NCBI RefSeq assembly: GCF_028858725.1
Contig: NC_084773.1
Location: forward strand, 20,344,850-20,408,849
From: Colius striatus
Taxonomy: Eukaryota; Chordata; Aves; Coliiformes; Coliidae
Length of the DNA stretch: 64,000 nt
Reading direction: 5' to 3'
Numbering within the stretch: position 1 is the first letter of the stretch; the number at the start of each line of letters is the position of its first letter. The notes beneath the pieces were generated by a model that was given only the letters and a program-made list of their open reading frames with translations, made no database searches and was not told the DNA's origin. Below are positions 1 to 10,600 of the stretch, one piece after another. Both the position numbers and the translations under genes were made by a program.

Positions 1-599
1 AGTGTTTTATTGCACAACATCGCTTGAGCAAAATCTCCGCGTCCCATCTTCCATTAATAACGCCACAGTTTATAAGCTGCATTAAATCAGGAGCCTCTGC
101 AATGCAGGAATATGGCAGTAAAATTACAGCAATGTAAAAAAAACCCTGGGTGAGATCAGAGTTATCTGCACCACGTGGCTGCAAACCCTGCAGAGGCATT
201 TAATCAGTTGAGGCAGGAGGGCAGACGCACATGCGGGTTCCTGTTTGGCTGAGCACCGTGGGCCATGGAGCAGGTATGCAGCTCCTCCAGACGTGGTCGT
301 GCCAGGCTGGAAGCCTGGATATAGTACAGATGTAAAGAAAAAACAAGTGAACAGGCCAAGAAGTGCTGTGAGAGTGGAAGTGTCCTCCACGCAACAGCAG
401 CAGGAGTTTCAGCTCTACCAAAGATCCAGTTAGGGGGTGAAAGCTGGTTGTTGAAGCAGGAGGAGGGACCCAGCCTTCCCAAGAGCTCTGACCTTCCTGC
501 CACCACCAGAATTCCAGCCTAGGGGTGGGGGGAGGTTTGGGTTGGTGCAGGCTGCCCTCCCCACCCTTGGCTGACCATCTCCCCTCTCTCTTTGCTCAG
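1..599 (+). other. Terminal intron of the plus-strand gene (inferred CNTN4)
   Basis: No convincing coding exon is seen on either strand. The stretch ends in a strong 3' splice site, a pyrimidine-rich run followed by CAG at 597-599. It is read as the last intron of the gene whose final exon starts at 600. The assignment to CNTN4 rests on that exon and on synteny. Confidence 0.45.
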
Positions 600-700
600 A
601 TGCGTACGCGAGAGGCTCCGGCTCGTCGACCTCCAGGGCCTGCACGCTGTCAGCCATCAGCACGATAATGATATCGCTCACAGCTCGCTCCAGTTTATGA
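600..700 (+). CDS. CNTN4: Last coding exon of contactin-4 (probable), GPI-signal tail
   Basis: A good acceptor (ctctctttgctcag) opens a phase-1 reading frame that runs to TGA at 698-700. The 33-codon tail begins [10 protein letters not shown]. It continues with small residues and ends in a hydrophobic stretch ([13 protein letters not shown]) followed by a few residues. This is the layout of a GPI-anchor attachment signal, as expected for contactins, which are GPI-linked Ig/FN3 neural adhesion proteins. In mammals CNTN4 is the plus-strand gene that converges on IL5RA, and IL5RA lies just downstream here. The exon is richer in CpG than its flanks. The exact family member was not verified by alignment; only the final exon is in the window. 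A minus-strand ORF over the same bases is a shadow. Confidence 0.6.
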
Positions 701-2170
701 CAAAGATGACCTAAAGGACTTCTCGTTTATAATATAAGCAACATTTAGCTAGTTGTTTTGAAGACACCCAGTAATATTGTGGTTTGAGTACATCTTACTA
801 CTGGAAACAAAAATGTTTATGCTTCTTTAGGAATGGCATTATACAGTACTTCCTCAAAGCAAATATAGCTTTGTCTGAAGTTTCCTTGGAAACTCTGCAA
901 TGCACTGAAAACATCTGTAATACGATGTTACCAAAGCAGTTTACATATGTCCTTATATGCATATTTTTTATTATATATTTAGTGTTTTATAGAGTTTTTT
1001 AAAGTTAACATACGATGTAGATATTAATTTTCCCTCTGCTATCAAACGCTATGGACGACATTCTCATGAAAGCACGGCTTGGGAGTGTTCCCTTGACGAT
1101 GGAGAGGTGCAAGGTGCTCTCGGTCCGTTGGCCACGGCCCCGCTGCACGGTGCCGGGAAGCTGCAGCGTCACCGTCACTCGTGGCAAACCAGCTGCTCCC
1201 AGCGCACCACACGCTCTGTTGGTCTGGTTCAGAGGTCTGTGATTCAGAGGAAGTCTGTTGGTTGGATTCAGAGGGCTGAGCAGGACGGACTCGAAACAGC
1301 AGGTAGGAACACCAGGACACGGTGCGCCCGGGCTGCGGTTACAGGACACGTAGCTACCGTCGTGGCATCGCGCAGCGAGGGCCTGTTGTTACTGTCTTGA
1401 AACAGCTTTGTCTATATCATCGTTTGCATTACATTGAGTAGGAGGGAAGATACTGCAAGATCTGCCTCTAGACAGAAAGGGGAGCGGGACCTGGAGGAGG
1501 CAGTGAGTGAGCGCCGCGGTTGTCGCCTTCGGGTGTAAACCCACAGGCTCCACCTCCTAAAATCCACCTGGGGAGATTTTATTCCAAGAAGATTGGAACA
1601 GGGCGGCTCTGAGCCATGAAGCCACCCCAGGATCGTCATCCCACCACGCTGCTGTGCCCCCTGCACACCCCTCATCACCCCCTCACAGCAGGTGCCTGGG
1701 GGCGCTCAGCCACTCCTCTGAAACTCTCGGAGGACTCCTGAAGGCAAAGCAGAGTCACGCTGGAAACCCACGACATCCACAGCAAAATAATTCTTCTTCA
1801 GAGAAGGCCTGTTTGTTACTAGGGGTGCTTTTGTGAGGGCACTGATGATGGGAGGATGCTGGCGAAAGGCAACGGGATTTTCTATGAGATTTTCCACTTG
1901 AAACGCGCTGCAGTGCTTTATTATTGAGTTCGTTTCCTTTTCTTTCCTGATAGCTTGGATTTGCCTGTAACTTGTCTTTTTTGCTTACAGAAATAATACA
2001 GTTAACTTTTAGACCTTCTAAATATATTTATTCAGTAACTCATAATCAGGATTCCACTTGTGTAAAAGTCAGGGGTGTTGACCAGAGACCTATTGTCAGT
2101 ATTTCAAGCTGTGTCCCTTTCTTAGTTTGATATGGTTCCTTCTATGTTAAAATAAAACCAGAAAAGAAAA
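701..2170 (+). other. CNTN4: Putative CNTN4 3' UTR with poly(A) signal
   Basis: AT-rich sequence follows the stop codon at 698-700. A canonical AATAAA lies at 2151-2156, followed by A-rich sequence. Two CpG-richer patches (about 1320-1400 and 1490-1540) are inside. The true 3' end cannot be fixed without transcript data, and contactin 3' UTRs can be long. Confidence 0.3.
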
Positions 2171-3136
2171 GCAAAAAAAGGACAAAAACCAAGAAAAATG
2201 GAACAAAAAAAAAGCGCTTCTGTAGTTTTCTCCCCGGTGTAAATGATATTTATCAGTGATCTAGCAGATGTAATCTTTTTTTAAAGGTATTGGTAATAAA
2301 TATTCTGTCATTTGTAAAGATACCTGTCTGCCAGGAGCCTTTTTCCTCCATGTTTCATTCCACCACAGCAACAGGCAGCGCCTGCTGGGACCACCACTGA
2401 TGCCAAGACACCAAAGAGGTGGTTTGAGCCGAAACTTCATGGTATTTATACATCTCTGGTTTAATTCCGCTTCCATAACCGACCAAGGGAACACTCCGTG
2501 TGGGTGAATTTGGGCTGCTCCTGTCTGTTGATGCCAAGGCTTGACCTTTCCAAGCTCACGTGGGCTGGTGCTGTTGGAGTGGAGCCTCTACAGTTTGGTG
2601 AGTTGAGAGTGAAAAAGAAAGAGAAAAACCAAGCAAAAAGACCAGAGTGGATGTGCCCTTGTTGTGCCTGCTGGTAGGAGCCCAGGAGCAGCGGGACAGC
2701 GCAGCGTCGCTGGGCTGCGCCCCCAGTGAACCCCGCTGCGGGTCAGCCCTGCTCCCCTGGCTGTCCCCGGGCGCTGCGGAGGGGCTGGGGGAGCGCTGCT
2801 CCAAACTGCTCAATCCCCCACACCCACGTTTCTCCTTCTGCCCCTCAGAGTGGTGACGCTGTGTGACATGGCCCTGGGCCCCTCAGAAGACAGAGTCGTC
2901 GAGGGCACTGCAGGGGAGCTCCTCAGCGAAGCTGCCGAACTCGGTCTCCGCATCGCTGGTGCAGGTACGTGCTCTCTGCAAAGCAAACCCTGCTGTTTGC
3001 AAGCTGAGGTGCTGGCTGCGGGGTGCTCAGCAGGACAGTCATGACATACCAGCTAAAACATGTGCTTAATATTTGTCATGAGAGAAAAGCTGCAAAGCCC
3101 CCAACAGCGTGTCCTGCAAAACACTGTGTTTCAGGT
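2171..3136. other. Intergenic, nothing recognised
   Basis: Non-repetitive sequence between the presumed CNTN4 3' end and a CR1 element. Open frames here are short and lack codon or splice support. I see no gene. Confidence 0.5.
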
Positions 3137-3800
3137 TAGAATCACAGAATGGTAGGGGTTGGAAGGGACCTTTAGAGATCATCCAGTCCAACCCCCCTGC
3201 AGAAGCAGGGTCACCTAGATCAGGTCACATAGGAACACACCCAGGTGAGTCTTGAAGCCCTGCAAGGAAGGAGCCTCCACACCCCCTCTGGGCAGCCTGT
3301 GCCAGGGCTCCCTCACTGAAACACTGAAATAGGTTTTTCTTATATTTAAGTGGAATTTTTGTGTTCCAGCTTCATCCCATCACCCCTTGTCCTGTTGCTA
3401 GATATTATAGAAAAGAGGGATGTCCCAACCTCCTGACACCCACCCTTTAGATATTTATAAATGTTAATAAGATCCCCCCTCAGTCTCCTCTTCTCCAGAC
3501 TAAACAGCCCCAGGTCCCGTAGCCTTTCCTTGTATGAAAGATGTTCCAGTCCCCTGATCATCTTGGTGGCCCTGCACTGGCCTCTCTCCAGCAGTTCCCT
3601 GTCCCTCTGGAGCTGAGGAGCCCAGAACTGGACACAGGACTCCAGATGAGGCCTCACCAGGGCAGAGTAGAGGGGGAGAAGAACCTCCCTTGACCTGCTG
3701 CCCACACTCTTCTTGATGCATCCCAGGATGCCATTGGCTTCTTGGCCATGAGGGCACATTGCTGGCTCATTTTTAGTTTATTATCAATCAGGTTGATGTA
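3137..3800 (-). repeat. CR1 LINE fragment, 3' end with ORF2 C-terminus remnant
   Basis: On the plus strand it opens with the inverted CR1 3' end (agaatcacagaatgg, then ggttggaagggacctttaga). Read on the minus strand it keeps a decayed reading frame of the reverse-transcriptase ORF2 C-terminus, with the family motifs [31 protein letters not shown] and [12 protein letters not shown]. It is 5'-truncated, as is usual for CR1. The upstream edge near 3800 is approximate. It sits between CNTN4 and IL5RA and is not a host gene. Confidence 0.9.
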
Positions 3801-4575
3801 TTTAAAGAGGGATTGACCCAAAATGTGAGGTAAAAGCTGAGAAAGAGTATTGAGTTCAACGTGGGGATTCTGCCAGCAAGATCCCATTGTGGCTGACGCT
3901 CTCCCAGGGCTGCTCAGCGCTGTCCCTCTGGCCAGCAGCCCCCTGCACCTACAGCTGTCATTGCTGGCTTTAAGGAAAGAGTGGACTAAGTACAAAGCAG
4001 AGCTGCTTTTGCTGATGTGAAGGAGCCTTTGCAAGCTCACATTTTCTAGCTGCCAGTGTTAATATTTGCTATTTCTCATGCTCTTATTTGTGATATCCTA
4101 AGTCATGTTATTTTACACCAGTGGCTTTAATTAAAAACAAACATATGATAATCTTTTAAGCCTGTTTCCTTGACCAGACCATGGAATAAGAACAATACCC
4201 AAAAAAAAAATCAAACAACCCCTATTCTAAGGGGACAAATTAAAATGAAGTTACTCAGCAGCACTTCCCTTGAGCAGACAAAGAGGAATTTTATCTTATC
4301 TGTAAGGCAAATGTATTTATCAGGAAGTAACAGCAAACGTAATAAGGCTTAAGACCAGCTTAACAGTAGGACTGAAATATTTCCTATTGTTAGGTTTCAC
4401 AAAATAAATCATCTCTCCAGGAGTCATCCTGCAGCCCCTGTCAGGGCAGAGCTATCTGCCTGGCTGAGCTGGAGGGAGCAACTGCATTCCCCTTCAAAAT
4501 GTGTGGCATGTTAGAAAAAGCACTCAACAGTAGCACTGAACCCTTTGGTTTGGTTTTAAGCCTTCCCAAAACACT
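3801..4575. other. Probable IL5RA 3' flank or UTR
   Basis: No coding signal seen. If the candidate last IL5RA exon at 4576-4689 is right, this is its 3' UTR and flank on the minus strand. No convincing minus-strand AATAAA was found outside the CR1 element. Confidence 0.3.
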
Positions 4576-4689
4576 TCATCTACAAAGGAGGCCAGATCCA
4601 GAGAGAGGAGGTGGCCACACAGTCAGGTGAGGACTGGGTGCAGCAGCTCCGATTGCAAGGATGACCTCGGGGGCCCCCTCCTTGTACTC
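4576..4689 (-). CDS. IL5RA: Candidate terminal exon of IL5RA
   Basis: The frame left open by the Box 1 exon is phase 0. A possible acceptor (ttacacag at 4690-4697) leads in phase 0 into 37 codons and a stop at 4576-4578. The new tail starts EYKEGAPEVILAIG, which faintly recalls the EVI in the human tail. The total of 421 aa is close to human. Against it: the acceptor lacks a strong pyrimidine tract, the intron would be only about 190 bp, and the tail is otherwise unlike human. Transcripts could place the true last exon elsewhere. Confidence 0.3.
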   Translation of the reverse strand, partial: EYKEGAPEVILAIGAAAPSPHLTVWPPPLSGSGLLCR

Positions 4690-7600
4690 CTGTGTAATCC
4701 TCACATTAACTGCACCCACCAGCATCTTTTGAACATACATTTGACAGTGTAGTCCACAGACATTTGAAATTCTAAGAGGTGAAAAGGCTTTAAGTGAGCA
4801 GTGGCAAGGTGTGTGCTCTCACACAGCACACAAACACATCCAGTGAGCAAAAAGAACAGAGTGACTCGAATGGTATTTTACCTCGTAGTCATTTGGGAAG
4901 GGATCTCTGAATTTGTTTCTGGGTGTTGGAATTGGTGGGAACAGTTTACTCCATACATGCTTTCTGCAAAAAAAAACCAGTAGATGATGGCAACATGAAC
5001 AGTTCAGCACCTGGCATCATCTCCACTCCTCCCAGCTTCCCTGCCAAGGGTTAGGTCTCTGCCACCATACCCAGGTCAGCTTTGCAAGTGCTTCTGTATC
5101 ATTGCTCCTGTTCAGAGGGAGCCCTGGAGCCCACACAATTCCCCCTGCAGCTGATTGCAGCTCTGGGTGTGTGTTTGATGCCTTTCTAGTTGTGCTCTTT
5201 GTCAATAAAAGATTTTGATGGAGACAGATCAAAATCATTTGTTGAGTCAGCAAGAAAAGAAAGTTACACATCTTTTCTGGACTAGAAACAGTTGAGGAGG
5301 GATGCACAAATGCCCAGCAAAAGTGAGGCAGAAGCACATTTGTGTTTGTGGGGGCTGCTTGCCCTTCAGGTGCAAGAGTCTCTGCAGGGAGGTGGTGGTG
5401 GGGATGGTGCCCTCAGAATGGTCCTGTTCTGGTCTGCAGGACACTGAAAAGTTGGAGTTATGTGATTAAATGTCTTGCCACTAAAAATGTCCCAGAGATC
5501 TCTGCTTGCCTCTACACGAGTTAGAGACAAGACCCTGGTCCTTTCCATTGGTGCTGCTTGGACTTCCAGGCTTTGAAACGCCCCAAAGGACCCTCCTGCC
5601 TTAACTCAGCATTTCAGGGCCTCCATTATTGTGCTCTGTCTGTCTGAAATTTGCCACTTTTCCCACAGGCTGTGGCATGGAAAGACCAAAGAGAAAGAAA
5701 GATAGATAAGTGATAGACTTCATGAATTTTTCAAGAGCAGTAAAAACCAGGAGTACTAATGAAACTGATCTAGGAAACCTGCTCTGGTTTTCTCTTTTTA
5801 AACAGCTGCAGATACAGCAAGTGAGCAGGATAAGCACTGCATGGCATCTCCCCATCCTTCCCACCTCCTCCCAGGGCAGGCTCGGGGATCAGAGAAGTGG
5901 CGAGGACACTCAAGCAAGAAGCAGCTTGAGCAGGGTGGAGTAAAGCCAGCAACTTCATGAAATTCAGTGCAGCAGGCTTTAATCACTTTGGCAAAGATGG
6001 ACTGTAACTAGCCTATAGGTAGAAGAGAATTATAAACTGGCCAGGCAGAAGCTCCTGACAGCAACCACCAAATGCAGCAGCGAGCAGCTGAACCTGGAAA
6101 CGCTAGCTGAAATTCATCTGGTGGATCCAAGGTCATACATAACATGCATTAGTGCAGCATCTTCGAGATGATCCTTGAGCAGAAGTCTTCCCCTACACCT
6201 ACTGCTGCCCCTGTATCTGTTTCAGGATCTCTGCAGGGGTAACTGCATAATATCCCAACACTTCACAGGAGAACAAGGAGCGTTGTGACTGCCACTGACT
6301 GGTGCTGATGGGTTTTGCTGTCCCAAGAGAAGAGGAGTCAGCTGATGAAGATGATGCTGGAGCAGTGGAGGAGCTGCAGCTCTACAGAGAGGTCAATCCA
6401 CAAACAATCCCTCATGTGAGTAAGAGCAGTTTGGGAATTCGCACCAATACCTCAAGGCTGCATCACTGGGAGCAAGTGCACATGGAGCACAACATGAAAA
6501 AACTCTCTGGGGAGTTGATCTGTCTTGTTCTGACAAGTATTGCTTATAGAGACCTGCTGTGCTAAGTAAACTGACTTAAGAACAGGGTTTCATAGACACC
6601 AGACACTTTAGGGAGAGGTAACAACAGTTGCTGTGTTGATAAAGGAACTGTAGTATGGAAAGGAAAATAGCCAAGGACACATCAGGATGACCAATAAATT
6701 AAAAGGCATTCAAGAAATCAGTAAGAAATCAGCAGAGTTGAGGACAGCACTTAGGATACTGGGAGCTGTGTTTAGTGTGGACTGGTAATTGCTGCTTGCT
6801 GCATCTTTCTGGGAAGAAGCTTGTAGTTACATTCATTCTTTGAGTCATCACATGATTCGACTAGTCACAGCTACAGCTACCCAAAGTGTACCTGGGTTTC
6901 TTCACAGTACATTTTGGGCAGTTTGGTTATATGGCACCTGGTTGTCCTACATGGCACCCATACCCTCTGTAGTAACTCAACAAATAGGTCAGGAACTCAA
7001 AGCAAACAATAGTTCAGTGCATTTGCTTTTAAGTCAAGAGGAGCAGAGAGCACAAAGGCTTGGAGTTTTGACCTCTTCAGAGCATCTACCACACTGCTGT
7101 CACTGCAATTCAGGGCTCAGCATAGAGCCTATGTCTGCAGGAGACACTAGAGAAGACTGAGAAGACACTGGCCTGTACATTTTAGCCATGAAAAATGCTT
7201 TCACCAGCTTTCCCTAGGGTTAAAGACAGACTCCACCTGGGGAAATCATTGACCAGACCCATTTAAGTAAAGAAACATGGAAAAAACAACAAATTTGCCT
7301 CAGTAAATAGCTTTTGTTGTTTAAAGTGAAATTGATTAACTCTCTCGTCCCATGAATGCTGTTGAATATTGGTTTTGATAACTGATGAGGCTGATTATTA
7401 CTTCTGAGTACTTTTGCTTTGTAAAAGTGTCCTTGCTTCAAACTAAGCAAAGCTTGTGAGCCTCTCACACACCTCCTGACCACTGAGGCCTTGGGTGTGC
7501 TGGAAATGGAAAGAAAATGATGCTACTTACATTTTGCATATTGTGGCAACGAGTAGGAACATGCAGCACGTGGACACACAAAGCACAGTGAGAACCCAGG

Positions 7601-10600
7601 CCACAGGCTTCTCCAGTTTGTTTTGCCCTGAATTTCAAGGGGAAAATTTAAAAAAAGCATTGAAGTACATTATTTTAGTGCAGCTTATCTAAACCACACT
7701 CTCCTAAAAGATGCCACTGGGTGTTTGATGTGATTCTATTCAGATCACAACATGAGAACAAAGACCTGGTGTCTAGAATGAGAAACAAAATGCAGAGCTT
7801 CAAGAGCAATTTCCATGAAACTGACTCTCTGATTCCAGCAATCAATCTCTCTCCCTTTGCCATGGAAGGAACAAGCTGAGAAGCACACGGAGCCGGGCCC
7901 AGTGGAAGGATGACGTGCTCTTTGGACCATCCCACACAGAGAGCACAGGGCTGGTGCTCAGTAAAGACACTTTGCTGGTAATTTCAAGCACAAACTTGTT
8001 TTCCATTCAACCTTTCTTAATTCTTTCAATCCTTTCTAGCCAGGAACTGGATTTCTCTGGCTTCCTACACAATAAACAACATTGAACCCCCCATTTTTCC
8101 TGTGAGCTGGTTGCTGATACTTCTCCTCAGGAACCATTTCTCTGCTGCCTCTACCTGTGAGCATCCATGGCTGTTTCTATCAAGGCCAATGCTTCTGTTG
8201 GGAAAAGACATTGCTCAGTGACCACAACCATTATTTTCTGCCACATTATGCCACGTAGCAAAGCCACTTCCACTGAACTGCATTTGCAAAAGGCCGCAGA
8301 GTCCGTGTGTGCTCGCGATAAAGTACCTGTCCTATGCATCAAGGTGTCAGCACTGCCATTACCAGCTAATTGAAAGGACATAAATCAGCCAGCAGCAGGA
8401 GTGTTGGGTTTTTTGGTGCTGTGGACAGAACAACACTCAGTTCTGGCCAGATTTGTTTCTGAGGAATGAGGAGCTGAGGCTGAGTCCCTGGCAGGCGCGT
8501 GGGGAGGAGGCTGTGAGCAGGCAGGTGCTGCTCAGCCAACCTCGCTCCTCAAACACCTCAGGGATGGCTCCTTTTTGCTTTCAAGGTTACCACTTTTCTT
8601 ACAAGAAAACAAGATTTAGGGTGTAACTGTCAATGAGTTATGCTTTGTGTTAGTCTCAAGGATGACCAGGACAGGAAACTGTGGAAAATGGTTTAAATAA
8701 GTCCCATAAATCGATTCAAAGGCTCCCAGAATGATGGCTGGCTAGTGACTCTGTTTCACAGCCCAAAATGGGAAGGGTCCTAAGTCTCTTCCATCCTATG
8801 TAAGTTGGCAATGGCATCCCAAAAAAAAAGGCACAATCAGGCAACTGTCTCATTGCAACTCAAAGTGTGGGAGAAGGAGCAGTTGCAGAGGCCGTGCTGG
8901 GGCTCAGGGGACCTGCCTGGCTGCCCTTTGTCAGGCTTTTCTCCAACATGTGCCCAGCAGTACCACTCTGAACCAGCACGAGCCCATGCACCTGCCCCAG
9001 GTGAGTAGAAGTTGCTGAGCCTCACTTCCCAAGGGTTCCCCAGTGCCATGGAGCAGGGTCTAGGGGATGTGTTAGAGTAAGGAAGCAAAACACCAGCAGA
9101 CTTGCATTCACTAGCAAACAGGTATGAGAGACCAGCATAGTAAACAGGAGAGTGCAAGGGGCTTTTTAAGTGAAAATGAGGAAGTTAGTTAAGAAACTCA
9201 AAAGATAAGAGCAAAGGAGGATGTCTAAGAAGAAACAGCTGATAACGTGCTGTGATAAGGAAACTGGTGTTTCCAGAAAAACATGTTCAGCAAGCAGGAG
9301 ACAGAGAGCAAAGTGGGGCAAATTACCATGTTCCAAAGATGCTAAAACCATGCTCTTATCCCCACTTACATTTCAGACAGCTCCACTAAACTAATAGTTG
9401 ATCACTCAGCTTCCAGCATCAACATCACAACTAAAGAACTAATGCAACTATAAGGCCTGCCCTAGAACTTGGGCCTTAAGCTTGTTTAAAGCAGTGACTG
9501 AAAAACATAAGCATGCCAAAACAAAACACTGTCTAAAAAAAACACCCCTCCATATGTCCAAGAGCTTGCTTGGGAGATATTTTTACTTTAGCCTGGAACA
9601 CAGATTTAAACTCCCCTTGGCATCCACAAGTCAGTCTCTTCCTTCAAATACTGATTTTCCTGGCTTCTGTTAAAATGACCTGGTGTTCTGCATGCTCATG
9701 AACAGGCAGCCTGTGCTTTCCACCAATGTGATAACATTCATTATGAGAGAGGAGCACGTCATTCTTACCAACATAAATCACTTCAGTCCAGTCACTCCAA
9801 ACTCCCCTGATGCAATGTAGGTGATGATTGGCTCTGATTTGTATGGAATACCTGCTGGTAACATCAACCCGCAACCTGAAGTCGTTTGAGGGTATTTTCA
9901 GCACCTGTTAGAAAAAACAATATTGTCCTGTTGTAGATTCCTTATGACTAAACAATTCAGGAAACAAGATTTAAGCACATTGTATCATTTGAAGTTTTTT
10001 AAACCCCTTTACTAGAATAACTGGGAGCACTTGCCTTTGCTTTTGAAGCAAGAGCTCTGTTTTTGTAGGTCTGCTTTCCCTCATAACACACCAATATTTC
10101 AGGGAGAATTCCTGAAAGATGCCTCAATTTGGGATCCTTCCTTAAGACACTTAATTCTGGATTTTTGGGACCATCCATCCTCCTACTGTTCTGAACCTAG
10201 AACTAAAGAACTCCACTTGTCCTTATTTCTTTTCTAGGTCTCTTGGGGACAATTTGTTGCAGATCTAAATGACACCCAGAACAAAAAAAAAGGGGAAAAA
10301 AACATGAAAACTGATGAGCCTTTAGTTTTGCTGAACCACAATCACAAGTTTCACCAAAAGTCCATCGTTTCTACCATGTACTAACAGCAGGTTTTATAGT
10401 GAGTGCTTAAAGATTTGTAACATGTCCATGAATAGGAAGACTCACCTGGACATGTTCCTATGCGACCTCATCTAGGTGAACCTGCTTCTGCAGGGGGTTG
10501 GATTGGATGATCTCTAAAGGTCCTTTCCAACCCCTACCACTCTATGATTCTATGACTTTTTCAGCAGGCTACCTAAAGGCAAATCCTAACTCTATAGGTC

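Noticed and set aside
430-681. Minus-strand frame over the CNTN4 exon
   Set aside because: The plus strand has the strong acceptor, a GPI-like tail and the expected synteny; the minus frame is its shadow.
3346-3759. 137-codon minus-strand frame
   Set aside because: It is the decayed reverse-transcriptase tail of a CR1 LINE, not a host gene.
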